A DNA stretch of 64,000 bases from a sulfur-oxidizing endosymbiont of Gigantopelta aegis (GCF_016097415.1 NZ_JAEHGE010000001.1:2343157-2407156), one strand, 5' to 3'; positions 38,064 through 46,978 are shown, counted from the first letter of the stretch. Numbers and translations are program-made. Notes: generated by a model not told the origin, from the sequence alone.

Positions 38064-38099
38064 ACGTAGGCACAGCTCAAACCTTGTTTACACTCAGAT

Positions 38100-38180
38100 G
38101 TAGGATGTGGTGAGGAACGAACCGCATCAATGGCTTTAAATGTACGTCTTTGATGCGGTTCGTTCCTCACCACATCCTAC
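38100..38180. repeat. Dispersed hairpin element with perfect 31-bp arms
   Basis: Arms 38100-38130 and 38150-38180 are perfect complements (starting GTAGGATGTGGTGAGGAACG) around a 19-base loop. The flank GTAAAGATAAATGGGCTT follows. A nearly identical copy, inverted, is at 63867-63947 and a degenerate one at 27847. It occupies most of the gap between two LPS kinase genes and may reduce read-through; no T tract follows, so it is not a classic terminator. Confidence 0.85.
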
Positions 38181-38285
38181 TAACGTAAAGATAAATGGGC
38201 TTGTTTTATCTGTCCAAAACGTAGGTTGGGCGCTGTCCACCAAATGGTATAGTTCGATTCAATATTTATGGATTCACACTAAAGA

Positions 38286-39095
38286 ATGACCTTAGAATTA
38301 AGCAAAGTATTTGCCCAACAATGGCACAATAAAGATCCCTTCGTCGAAGCTGATAAGCTGGAAGGTGAAATTTTTCGTGCGCTGGAAGCGCGTAAAACAC
38401 TGCGTTTTAGTTTGTTGGGAAAAAGCTATTTTATAAAAATACATCGTGGTGTTGGCTGGTTTGAAATCATTGAAAATCTTGTGCGCCTACGTTTGCCGGT
38501 ATTAGGTGCTGCCAATGAATACTTAGCGATTAAACGCTTGGAAACACTGAATGTTGATACCATGAAGACTGTGGCCTATGCGAATAAAGGAATAAATCCC
38601 GCGAGACAACAATCCTTCATTATCACCGAAGATTTAATCAATACCATCAGCTTAGAAGATTTCTGCGCGCCATGGAAAGATCAAGCGCCAAGATTTACCC
38701 TGAAAAACCACTTAATCAAAAAAATTGCTCATATTAGCCGAACTTTGCATCAAAATGGCATTAATCACCGCGATTTTTATATTTGTCATTTTTTGTTAGA
38801 TATCAGTCACGAGCCTATTGGTGAAAAACACTTGAAGTTATCGCTGATTGATCTTCACCGAGCACAATTACGGGAGGTTACGCCGGAGCGTTGGATAGTC
38901 AAAGATATAGCCAGCCTATACTTTTCTGCCATGAACATCGGCCTGACGAAAAGAGATTTTTTTCGTTTTATGAAACACTATCGAAATTCCAGTTTAAGAG
39001 CCTGTTTTACTCAGGAACGTGATTTTTGGCAACAGGTTGAACGACAAGGTAAAAAACTCTGGCTACGTAAACAGCGAAAGGGAGATGCAATTTAG
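38286..39095 (+). CDS. waaP: LPS core heptose(I) kinase
   Basis: 269 aa with the WaaP pattern: YFIKIHRGVGWFEIIENLVRLRLPVLGA (Lys of the N-lobe), ITEDL, the catalytic segment HQNGINHRDFYICHFLLD and the metal-binding LSLIDLHRAQ. ATP-dependent phosphorylation of heptose I stabilises the outer membrane and is needed for resistance to many compounds. Start ATG 38286. Intact. Confidence 0.92.
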   Translation: MTLELSKVFAQQWHNKDPFVEADKLEGEIFRALEARKTLRFSLLGKSYFIKIHRGVGWFEIIENLVRLRLPVLGAANEYLAIKRLETLNVDTMKTVAYANKGINPARQQSFIITEDLINTISLEDFCAPWKDQAPRFTLKNHLIKKIAHISRTLHQNGINHRDFYICHFLLDISHEPIGEKHLKLSLIDLHRAQLREVTPERWIVKDIASLYFSAMNIGLTKRDFFRFMKHYRNSSLRACFTQERDFWQQVERQGKKLWLRKQRKGDAI

Positions 39096-39162
39096 TACTT
39101 AGATATACTGCCATGAGTAGACTTGACTACCATAAATTTTAAAAAAGCTCTAAACTATCATT

Positions 39163-39459
39163 ATGCGACTAGACTCAACACAACAAGCGGCACTCAAATT
39201 AGCTTTTCAGAATCTGAATAAAGAGGATGAAGTGTATTTGTTTGGTTCAAGAGTTGATGATAATAAAAAAGGTGGTGATATTGATTTGCTCATTTTTTCA
39301 GCCAAAGATAGCTTTGAACTTTCTAGAAAGATTAGTCAGGAGTTTTTCAAACATTGCGAAGAAAAAATTGATGTTTTGGTTGTACATCCACAAAATCAAA
39401 CCCAAGAACAAAAACTGTTTACTTCATCACTAAAAAAAGTACCTCTAAAGCTGTTATAA
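39163..39459 (+). CDS. mntA: MntA-like minimal nucleotidyltransferase (antitoxin candidate)
   Basis: 98 aa with the nucleotidyltransferase signature YLFGSRVDDNKKGGDIDLLIF: the GS pair is followed after nine residues by DxD, close to the GSX10DXD of MntA. In type VII toxin-antitoxin pairs MntA adds AMP to the HepT toxin on a tyrosine. The adjacent HepT-like gene, 21 bp downstream, fits this. The pair interrupts the LPS kinase series and is probably an acquired module. Confidence 0.8.
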   Translation: MRLDSTQQAALKLAFQNLNKEDEVYLFGSRVDDNKKGGDIDLLIFSAKDSFELSRKISQEFFKHCEEKIDVLVVHPQNQTQEQKLFTSSLKKVPLKLL

Positions 39460-39480
39460 AAACATTTTGAGTGGAATATT

Positions 39481-39927
39481 ATGACTAGTATCACTAACGA
39501 ACAATTACTTATCGCAGCAAAAAAATACACACGTACTTTCCTGCTTCTTGAAGCCAGTGTCAAAAAAACAACTGATTACGATATAGAAAAAAACTTTAGT
39601 GCTGATGAATTAGAGCCTTATGACGCATTAAGTGATCGGTTTATTCGCTCAGTAGAAATTGCAATTAAATTTTTTAAAACCTATGAATATCATTTTCAGG
39701 CAGAACAAAGTCAAACATTAAGAGATGGATTGCACCAAATGGAAAAATTTGACTTAATCTCAAACCTTGATATTTGGATTGATATGCGAGATATCCGAAA
39801 CCGTATTGTGCATGACTATATTCCTGAAAAAATAGCCCAAATGTACCAATTAATTCGTGGTAACTTCTATCTTGAGCTTAAGCGATTAAATAATAAGATC
39901 ATTAATATGGATATCATTCACGACTAA
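39481..39927 (+). CDS. hepT: HepT-like HEPN protein (toxin candidate)
   Basis: 148 aa, all helical. Near the C-terminus is MRDIRNRIVHDYIPEK, the HEPN RNase signature RX4-6H followed by the Tyr that is AMPylated in HepT (here RNRIVHDY). Compared with typical HepT it has an N-terminal extension of about 20 residues. Cotranscribed with the nucleotidyltransferase. Function is by family and context. Confidence 0.78.
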   Translation: MTSITNEQLLIAAKKYTRTFLLLEASVKKTTDYDIEKNFSADELEPYDALSDRFIRSVEIAIKFFKTYEYHFQAEQSQTLRDGLHQMEKFDLISNLDIWIDMRDIRNRIVHDYIPEKIAQMYQLIRGNFYLELKRLNNKIINMDIIHD

Positions 39928-40005
39928 TGAGTGTCCATTCTACTGTTTTATGCTGTCAAATAACCCTATTTACGGGTGAATATTAACTATCAGAAGTTTA
40001 GCTCG
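39927..40005. repeat. Second copy of the MITE-like element
   Basis: AATGAGTGTCCATTC at the left, AACCCTATTTACGGGTGAATATTAACTA and GAAGTTTA at the right, corresponding to the ends of the element at 1549-1670 but with a shorter unrelated middle. It begins at the hepT stop. Confidence 0.4.
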
Positions 40006-40018
40006 AATCAGGTAAATT

Positions 40019-40804
40019 ATGTTCGCTAGTCTTATTAAATTATTTTTCCCTAAAAAAATTGTCTGGCATATTATCCCACAATTTCAGAATACTCTTTTGG
40101 GCGAAAAACTGAAAAATTTTGATGATGCCTATGAATATCCGGGTGAATTTATTGTTAAAAGCCCTTTGAGTCAGGTGTATAAAATAAAAATAGATAATAA
40201 ATATTATTATCTAAAAAAATACAATATTTCCCGAAAGAAAATACAACGCTATCTAGGGCAAAGTAAAATTCAAAGTGAATGGCAGAATTTACTCTGGTTT
40301 GAGTCTTTAGATATTCCCGTAGCAAAAGTCGTGGCCTATGGCAGAGAAACTATGGGCTGGATCAATAATCGAGGTATTTTACTGACTGAAGAATTGGTTA
40401 ATACGACAGATTTTGCAGATGTTGCAGACCATTACTCCGAATTATTAAAACGACCGGAGTGGGTTGCTCAGGTTAGCCAGCAGATTGCGCGGGCGGCACG
40501 AATCCTACATCAGCACAATTTTGCCCATAATGATTTTAAATGGCGCAATATCATGATTGATATTAAGGCTGATTTCCCCCAAATTTATCTCATTGATTGC
40601 CCCTCAGGGATGAAATGGTTCTGGCTCTTTCTGGAGTTTAGAATCATCAAAGATCTGGCTTGTCTGGATAAACGTGCAAAATATGAATTGTCTCGCTCTC
40701 AACGCCTAGCGTTCTATAAAGATTATGCTCAATGCCAGAAATTGACCCAAAAAGATAAACAACGTATTCGTAAAATTCTGAAATTTTTCCACAATCGAGA
40801 GTAG
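40019..40804 (+). CDS. InaA/WaaP-like lipopolysaccharide kinase
   Basis: 261 aa. N-lobe Lys in YYYLKKYNISRKK, hinge LLTEELVNTTDF, catalytic HQHNFAHNDFKWRNIMID and metal-binding IYLIDCPSG (Asp present). This is the InaA/WapQ-type kinase family of LPS cores. The substrate would be a core sugar, probably heptose. It continues the LPS locus after the toxin-antitoxin pair and precedes the carbamoyltransferase. Intact. Confidence 0.85.
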   Translation: MFASLIKLFFPKKIVWHIIPQFQNTLLGEKLKNFDDAYEYPGEFIVKSPLSQVYKIKIDNKYYYLKKYNISRKKIQRYLGQSKIQSEWQNLLWFESLDIPVAKVVAYGRETMGWINNRGILLTEELVNTTDFADVADHYSELLKRPEWVAQVSQQIARAARILHQHNFAHNDFKWRNIMIDIKADFPQIYLIDCPSGMKWFWLFLEFRIIKDLACLDKRAKYELSRSQRLAFYKDYAQCQKLTQKDKQRIRKILKFFHNRE

Positions 40805-40871
40805 CACTAGGAGTCTTGCTGGAAAATTGATAAAATAGCCCTCTTATATTGATTCAAGCAAAGGAAACTCT

Positions 40872-42623
40872 GTGCCACTGATTACTCTTGGGCTTTCAGG
40901 CTCTCTCAATCACGATCCCTCCGCAGCGCTATTTATTGACGGCAAGCTTATCGCCGCTGCAGAAGAGGAGCGTTTTATCAGAGACAAGCACGCCAAAGGC
41001 AAAATGCCTTTGCATGCAACCCGGTTTTGTCTTGATTTCGCAGGCATAAAGCCAGATGAAATTGATATCGTTGCTGTGCCCTTTGCTGAGATTGACCTCT
41101 CTACTCCCGCTCGCTGGCATTATGCCAAGCGATATTGGTATGCCCCTGATCGTGCGTTGGACGTTCTGTTTAATGGCAATCGTCGTTATCGTCGTTATAT
41201 CGGCTATATCAAGGCCATGTGTGAAGAAGTCGGGATTGCTTGGGATGACATTGAGTTCAAATCTGTAGAACATCATTTGGCACATGCCAGTAGTGCCTAT
41301 CACTTGTCCGGCTTTAAAGAAAAAACCGCTATTATGGGCATTGATGGCAAGGGTGAATATGCTACGACATTCTTCGGCTATGGTGAAAATGGCAAAATTC
41401 ATAAAATTAAAGAGTTCTATGATCCAGATTCTTTAGGCGGCGTTTATGGCGCATTAACTGAATTTCTAGGCTTTGAAATGCTTGATGGTGAGTTCAAAGT
41501 GATGGGCATGGCTCCCTATGGCGATCCCGATAAATATGATTTTTCACGCCTAATCAAAGTAACAGAAAATGCCGATGGCTTAGATTTTAAAGTGAATACT
41601 GATCTCATTAATGTCATTGGTACTCGCCGTTATAAAGAAAATGGCAAAGGCTATTACTTCTCCCCCAAACTCATTGACTGGTTAGGGCCAAAACGTCAGG
41701 GCGATGAAATTGATGATCCCTATATTGACTACGCGGCTTCAATGCAAAAATTATTTGAAGAAGTGTCTTTAAAGCTCATGGATTATTATCTGGGAGACAT
41801 TATTAAAGAAACCGGTAAAATTGCCTTTGCCGGCGGTGCTGCACTTAACGTCAAGCTGAATCAAAAAATTATTGCCCGCGATGAAGTCAAAGAGCTGTTT
41901 GTGCAACCCGCTGCTTCAGATGCAGGCACAGCCATCGGTGCTGCCTCCTATGCTATAGCAGAAAAAGGCATCGAACTGGAAAAAATGGAGCATGTTTTTC
42001 TCGGGCCAGAATTTAGCAATGAAGAATGTATCAGTGCTTGTGAAAACTATCAAACTGAAGATGGTCAGGCTGTGAAGTTTGAACAGATTACAGATGTCCC
42101 CAAGCAAATCGCTCGTATTTTAGCAGATGGCAATCCTGTCTCTTGGTTTCAAGGACGCATGGAATTTGGTCCTCGTGCACTAGGTGGTCGCAGTATTCTA
42201 GGTTGCCCGAGTATTCCAGGCGTGGCAGATAGAATTAATGAACAAATAAAATTCCGCGAACGCTGGCGACCTTTTTGCCCCAGTATGCTCGATACGGTCG
42301 CACCGGTGATGTTAAAAACCGATCACCCCGCACCCTTTATGACCTTCACTTTTGAAGTCAATGAAGGCTGGGCAGAACGTGTTCCCGAAGTCGTGCATGA
42401 AGATGGCACAGCCAGAGCCCACGCAGTTAAAGAATCGGTTAATCCACGTTATTACGCTCTAATCAAAGAAGTTGAAGTCTTAACCGGTAATGGTGTGGTG
42501 TTAAATACGTCACTTAATCGTCGTGGAGAGCCTGTAGTCTGTACTCCAGAAGATGCTTTGAATATGTTTTATGGCTCAGATTTACAATATCTGATCATGC
42601 AAGATGTACTGGTTATTAAATAA
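40872..42623 (+). CDS. Carbamoyltransferase (NodU/CmcH/WapO family)
   Basis: 583 aa from GTG 40872 (AAGGAAA upstream). N-terminal Kae1-like domain with LGLSGSLNHDPSAALFIDG, VEHHLAHASSAYHLSG (metal-binding His residues), GIDGKGEYAT and GGAALNVKLN; C-terminal domain with GRMEFGPRALGGRSIL and the ending TPEDALNMFYGSDL. It transfers carbamoyl from carbamoyl phosphate via carbamoyl adenylate. Beside heptose kinases it most likely carbamoylates LPS core heptose, as WapO does in Pseudomonas; the substrate is inferred from context. Intact, unlike the second carbamoyltransferase at 47033-50159. Confidence 0.9.
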   Translation: MPLITLGLSGSLNHDPSAALFIDGKLIAAAEEERFIRDKHAKGKMPLHATRFCLDFAGIKPDEIDIVAVPFAEIDLSTPARWHYAKRYWYAPDRALDVLFNGNRRYRRYIGYIKAMCEEVGIAWDDIEFKSVEHHLAHASSAYHLSGFKEKTAIMGIDGKGEYATTFFGYGENGKIHKIKEFYDPDSLGGVYGALTEFLGFEMLDGEFKVMGMAPYGDPDKYDFSRLIKVTENADGLDFKVNTDLINVIGTRRYKENGKGYYFSPKLIDWLGPKRQGDEIDDPYIDYAASMQKLFEEVSLKLMDYYLGDIIKETGKIAFAGGAALNVKLNQKIIARDEVKELFVQPAASDAGTAIGAASYAIAEKGIELEKMEHVFLGPEFSNEECISACENYQTEDGQAVKFEQITDVPKQIARILADGNPVSWFQGRMEFGPRALGGRSILGCPSIPGVADRINEQIKFRERWRPFCPSMLDTVAPVMLKTDHPAPFMTFTFEVNEGWAERVPEVVHEDGTARAHAVKESVNPRYYALIKEVEVLTGNGVVLNTSLNRRGEPVVCTPEDALNMFYGSDLQYLIMQDVLVIK

Positions 42624-42641
42624 CGATATTAGAGTAAGAGT

Positions 42642-42773
42642 ATGAATTACCAAAATCCAAAGTTGGTGTGTCGGTTATTTCATTATTATAACTTACCTTT
42701 TCTTGACGTTACCAATGACGTCAATAAGCAGGTTTTGGTTTTATTCAATCTAATTCAACTTATAAAAAGATGA
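42642..42773 (+). CDS. Possible 43-aa peptide coupled to the downstream glycosyltransferase
   Basis: An open frame from ATG 42642 (MNYQNPKLVCRLFHYY ... LIQLIKR) with a weak AGAGTAAGAG upstream ends by overlapping the next start (ATGA). The overlap suggests translational coupling. No family is recognised, and it could be the remnant of a longer gene or chance. Confidence 0.3.
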   Translation: MNYQNPKLVCRLFHYYNLPFLDVTNDVNKQVLVLFNLIQLIKR

Positions 42774-43768
42774 AAGACCTGAAAATTGCATTCATTCCTC
42801 TACAGCGTTTGGGTGATGGGGTTATTTCGCTAGTATTAGCTAATAACTTACAGGAAAATGGATATCAGGTTACGATGTATCATAGCTTCATGTGTCAGCT
42901 AAATGATTGGTTTGACTTTGATATTAAAGCTTATCCCGAGCATAATGCATTAGAAGCAATCTTGAGTGACTATGAAGTTGTCCTTATGGATATGTGTATG
43001 CCTTTTGTTCTATCTCAAACCCAAGCACAACAAGAAAATTTATCCAGAAAATATATATTTTACGCGGTTGGAAATCTTAATGATGAATTTGTTTATGATC
43101 ATACTGAACGTTTAACTAAACGCTTAGGGAAAGATTCTGAAGTTCTATTTTCAGCACTGGCTAAAAGTTGCAGAACAATAAAATTCGATAAAAGTAATTC
43201 AATGGTGGATAATATGACTCAATATTGCCAACAAGTTTTACAATTAAAAACGGTATCGAATCAAGCGGGCATAAAAATTCCTGATGAGCTTGAATTTTCT
43301 AAATATAATAAGCGGGTAGTGCTTGCTCCGACAAGTAGTTTGGAAAAAAAGAATTGGGGAAGTAAAAATTTTATTGCTTTGGCACGTCTTCTAAAGTCAA
43401 AAGCTTATGAGCCTGTATTTGCTGTAGCACCAGATGAAAGGGCCTATTGGGAAGAAGTGCTCAATGATGAATTTGACTTACCTGAATTTACAAGTATTAA
43501 AATTTATTCAGAGTATTTGTATGAATCATTAGCATTTATTGGTAATGATTCGGGGGGTGGTCATGTCGCATCATTGATGGGCGTGCCTGTTTTAACTATT
43601 GTTACCAGCGCTAGAAAATTAAATTTTAAATGGCGCCCAGGTTGGGGAAATAATACCGTTGTTGGGCCGAGATTTACATTTAAATGGATGGGCAAGCGAT
43701 ATTGGCAAGCTTTTTTATCAAGTAAAAAAGTATTTCATGAATTTAAACGATTGATAGCAAAAATGTAA
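42770..43768 (+). CDS. GT9-family glycosyltransferase (heptosyltransferase-like)
   Basis: 332 aa. N-terminal IAFIPLQRLGDGVISLVLANNL and C-terminal VVLAPTSSLEKKNWGSKNFIALA and FIGNDSGGGHVASLMGVPVL are the GT9 fold signatures. It is divergent from WaaC and WaaF and probably adds a further heptose or related sugar to the core. Last gene of the plus-strand LPS group. Intact. Confidence 0.82.
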   Translation: MKDLKIAFIPLQRLGDGVISLVLANNLQENGYQVTMYHSFMCQLNDWFDFDIKAYPEHNALEAILSDYEVVLMDMCMPFVLSQTQAQQENLSRKYIFYAVGNLNDEFVYDHTERLTKRLGKDSEVLFSALAKSCRTIKFDKSNSMVDNMTQYCQQVLQLKTVSNQAGIKIPDELEFSKYNKRVVLAPTSSLEKKNWGSKNFIALARLLKSKAYEPVFAVAPDERAYWEEVLNDEFDLPEFTSIKIYSEYLYESLAFIGNDSGGGHVASLMGVPVLTIVTSARKLNFKWRPGWGNNTVVGPRFTFKWMGKRYWQAFLSSKKVFHEFKRLIAKM

Positions 43769-44414
43769 ACAAATAAAGTTTATCTGTATTGTTATAATCG
43801 TTAGAGCTTTTTTTCTTTAAGATGCTTATATATTGATTCTGCTAAAACATGATAGCCTTCTTTATTAAAATGATTCCAATCAATAGGGCCATGGATTACC
43901 GTTGTTTCTGATGCTTTTCTAAGGTCTGTACGGGCATCAAGAAATACTAGGCCCAGTGACTCTGATATTGTTTTAATTTTGTTTGCAACAAGATTACTTT
44001 GTTTTTCTAATTCAATATTTGTGTGTATTGCTATTTGTTTTCTAGAATTCTTCATGTCACGTTCAATATCATCAGGAATCACATTAATGACACTGACTTT
44101 TTCAGAGGTTATTTCATAAGATGAAATAACAGAAGGAATATAAACAACGACGATTTTACTCTTCTTAAAGGTGTTTTTTAAATACCTTAATGCCTGTTTT
44201 GATACCATCGCACCTAAGTCAATCCCTTTTTCTGTTAATTCAAATGCAGGTGATTGCAAAGCATCTGGAATCTTAATTATTTTATTGTCAACAACTATAC
44301 TATTAATCCTTCCTGCTTTTTTTATCTGTGTTTCAGTGGAGTCAGAATATAGTGGACCCCGAAAACTGGACAATAGGTTAAGATATAAGAGCTAACCTAA
44401 CGGGGAACAAAAAA

Positions 44415-44690
44415 ATGAGCACAAAAAGAAAAACATTCAACAACAAATTTAAAGCAAAAGTAGCCATTGAGGCTTTGAAAGGTCAAAAACAGTCGCAGAA
44501 ATTGCGTCAGAATTTGAAGTGCACACCACCCAGGTCAATAGCTGGAAAAAGCAGATGCTTGATGGTGCAGCCGATACTTTTTCAAAAAATTAGAGAATAA
44601 AGATGCTGAACATGAAAAGGAAAAAGAACACCTGTACAGCCAAATAGGTCAACTAAAAGTAGAGGCTGACTGGCTGTCAAAAAAGTTGAA
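44415..44690 (+). pseudogene. IS3 orfA, type 2 copy F, frameshifted
   Basis: Begins as in copy E (MSTKRKTFNNKFKAKVAIEA). Two bases are missing after KGQK near 44490 compared with copy E (KTVAEIA is lost from the frame), and another indel occurs near 44590. Downstream the coiled-coil HLYSQIGQLKVEADWLSKKL can be read in another frame. Confidence 0.75.
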
Positions 44691-44699
44691 GATGTTCAA

Positions 44700-45564
44700 C
44701 TGAGTAGAGCAGAAAAGCGGTGTTGCATAGAAAAAGAGCACCCTCAGTTGAGCATCAAAAACAATGTGAGCTTATCGGCCTGAACCGTTCAAGCTATTAC
44801 TATCAACCTAAAAAGCCTCTGCAAAATAAAAGATTTAACATTAATGAATTTGATTGATGAGTTGTACATAAAACATCCATTCTATGGCAGTCGTCAAATT
44901 CGTAATGCATTAAGATTGAAATGTTATAAAATTAATCGTAAAAAGTTCAACGGCTTATGCGGATCATGGGATTGGTTTCAGTGGCACCAAAACCCAATAC
45001 CAGCAAGCCTTGCAAAGTAAATAACCTCTATCCATATTTGCTCAAAGGAATTGATATTAATAGGAATAACCAGGTTTGGTGCACAGATATCACGTATTTA
45101 CGGATGCCACATGGATTTGTCTACCTAAGTGCTGTTATGGACTGGAGTAGCCGTTTTGTGCTGTCCTGGGAAGTGTCAACCAGCATGGAAGAAAGCTTTT
45201 GTATCAGTAGTCTGGAAACAGCACTGCGACGATATGGAAAGCCAGAATCAATACGGATCAAGGTGCTCAATATACTAGCAGAGCATTTACAGGTGTTCTA
45301 AAGGCCAATGATATAAAAATCAGCATGGACGGCAAAGGCAGAGCAATGGATAACATTATGATTGAACGACTCTGGCGAAGTGTAAAATATGAGGAAATTT
45401 ACCTCAAGGATTACCAAAGTATTGATGAGCTAAAGAGCTCATTAAAGGAATATTTTGAGTTTTACAACCATGAACGACCACACAGTACACACGGTGGAAA
45501 AACGCCTGCAGAGATCTATGGCGTGATGAAAGAAGTTGTTCCAGACTTAAAACGGGCAGCATGA
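44700..45564 (+). pseudogene. IS3 orfB transposase, type 2 copy F, frameshifted
   Basis: The same protein as in copy E with shifts near 44830, 44990 and 45250. Catalytic context WCTDITYL is intact; the second Asp segment NTDQGAQYTS is out of frame here (after RRYGKPE); MIERLWRSVKYEEI and NHERPHSTHG follow. It cannot make a full transposase as given. Confidence 0.8.
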
Positions 45565-45599
45565 TGAGAGGATAATCAACTTTACTGGCAACCGCCTTG

Positions 45600-45683
45600 T
45601 CCACATATCCACAGGCCAAGCCAGTAGCCCTGAGATATATCGCAAGCGTCTCTGGACTACTGGCAGACCTGTGGATATGTGGA
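45600..45683. repeat. Long hairpin in the type 2 IS3 tail, copy F
   Basis: Same 16-bp arms as in copy E (17607-17690). The segment between the arms is oriented the opposite way relative to the transposase, so the hairpin interior has flipped between the two copies. Confidence 0.75.
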
Positions 45684-46443
45684 TAAGACTAATACTATAA
45701 ATAACCAACAGAATTATATTTTAATATTTGAGAAAGCTGTCTTGACAATGGGGTCCACTGTAGAACCCATTACTAGTGTTTTCAATTCATTATTTAATGC
45801 TTTAAAAAAGCCTTTATAAACCATCCTCTATTACTATCAATGCCATAAAAAGGGCCGACTTTTTTTTCTTTTTTATAAGGTATTGAAAATAGTCATCCCA
45901 GGTTTGTTCATTATAGAGTTTACTTTTACCATATCGAGGAATAAACTTTTCATAAACGTGTTCTACATTATCTAAAAGATCATTGCCTGCATAGAAAAAA
46001 GCGATGATAATCTCTGGTTCGGTAATCTTAGGGCTTATATTTCTTTCTATAAATTGATATCTTGAAATAGGTTCACGAACCCAGCCAGTAATATTGCTCG
46101 CACCACCTTTGCCAAAAGTAATAACATCATGGCCCGTTAATTGATTTAAAACGTGTGATGCATTAAATGCATCATTAGAATTTGGATCAATTTCACGTAA
46201 CCAGTCACCAGCGCCTTGAGCATACGAATCACCAACGATAGCAATATAATTCTCCGGGATTTTGCTGGATTTGGAACTTTGAGCCAAAATAGCCATTCCA
46301 GAGGGTAAAGCAAAATGGAACTTAACCGGTGTTTTAGTGATTAGCTTGTCTTCAACAAAGGATTCGATAAAGAGAAAAGTGCCTATAACAACCGTTAAAA
46401 CAAGTAGAATATTTATTGCAATGGTTTTTTTCATAATTTTGCT

Positions 46444-46596
46444 TTAAAACAAAGTGTAGATAAACGGTGCAATCGCAGAACCCTGTGCCAGAACAAGTAA
46501 AGCGCCTAGCAACACCATAATTAGAATAATGGGTAATAACCAGAATTTTTTTCTGGCTTTTAAGAATGCCCATAAATCTTTTAATAATTCAAACAT
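46444..46596 (-). CDS. DUF5989 (SxtK-like) small membrane protein, 50 aa
   Basis: Starts at ATG 46596 and ends at TAA 46444. The sequence MFELLKDLWAFLKARKKFWLLP followed by a single hydrophobic helix (IILIMVLLGALLVLAQGSAIAPFIYTLF) is the DUF5989 pattern, found next to SxtJ proteins and carbamoyltransferases; SxtK of the saxitoxin cluster is of this type. It overlaps the sxtJ end and is followed 9 bp later by the SGNH gene. Probably intact although its neighbours are broken. Confidence 0.82.
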   Translation of the reverse strand: MFELLKDLWAFLKARKKFWLLPIILIMVLLGALLVLAQGSAIAPFIYTLF

Positions 46597-46978
46597 TAAA
46601 ATGGATTCTCCATATTATTAGTATTTTTTCACGTTTAATATAATAGCTGTCTACGTTGTGCTTTTTCTTCATGGGGTCAAAGCCAAATAATTTAGCAACT
46701 AATCCCATGGGTGTTAATACCAGATAAAAAATAATAAACAGTAGTATCCGGCTATTAATAAAACCGAGTACTTCTGCAAATTTTAACCAGGCTTTATGCA
46801 CGGGAATCAAAAGCTGAGGAATCAGTAGGCCTGTTAGAGCAAATACCCCGGAAATAATATAAGGTGTCCAGGAAAATGCCCAATTCCAAACCCAGGGTAA
46901 TAGTAGGGCAAAGAACACCAAGATCATACCTGACATTATCCAGGCAAATTGGCGTATTTCTTTTGTTTCATTGTTCAT
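46589..46978 (-). CDS. SxtJ-like membrane protein
   Basis: About 129 aa with several hydrophobic helices (WIMSGMILVFFALLLPWVWNW; LLFIIFYLVLTPMGLVAKLFG) and the family region DPMKKKHNVDSYYIKRE. The family normally ends in a short M-x-x-x-F tail. Adding one A to the A6 run near 46630 would end this protein in NTNNMENPF, so the present C-terminus is probably an indel artefact. It lies between the carbamoyltransferase and DUF5989 genes on the same strand. Molecular role unknown. Confidence 0.8.
   Translation of the reverse strand: MNNETKEIRQFAWIMSGMILVFFALLLPWVWNWAFSWTPYIISGVFALTGLLIPQLLIPVHKAWLKFAEVLGFINSRILLFIIFYLVLTPMGLVAKLFGFDPMKKKHNVDSYYIKREKILIIWRIHFNV

Larger units (their letters stand above)
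44353..45760 (+). mobile_element. IS3-family element type 2, copy F
   Basis: 1408 bp from TGGACCCC (44353) to the complementary end GGGGTCCACTG (45760). TAG on both sides (44350-44352 and 45761-45763) is the target duplication. Almost identical to copy E but inverted relative to it, so recombination between the two could invert about 25 kb including the LPS locus. Confidence 0.92.
43801..46434 (-). pseudogene. SGNH-hydrolase-like protein split by an IS3 element
   Basis: The N-terminal part (46434 to about 45764) has a signal anchor (IAINILLVLTVVIGTFLFI) and SGNH block I in AIVGDSYAQGAGDW, then FYAGNDLLDN. The C-terminal part (44352-43801) has the block V-like DWNHFNKEGYHVLAE. Between them lies IS copy F with a 3-bp target duplication (TAG on the plus strand). 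The N-terminal part is also shifted near 45870 in a lysine-rich run, and the joined frame still needs one indel. SGNH enzymes at this position, after SxtJ and DUF5989, would act on periplasmic esters or acetyl groups; the substrate is unknown. Confidence 0.75.

Noticed and set aside
38100-38180. Rho-independent terminator
   Set aside because: The stem is very long and perfect, no T tract follows either arm, and the same sequence recurs at 63867, so it is better described as a dispersed repeat.
46352-46573. 73-aa minus-strand frame overlapping DUF5989
   Set aside because: It is the shifted frame of the real DUF5989 and SGNH starts, Cys/His-rich without pattern, and lacks its own ribosome site.
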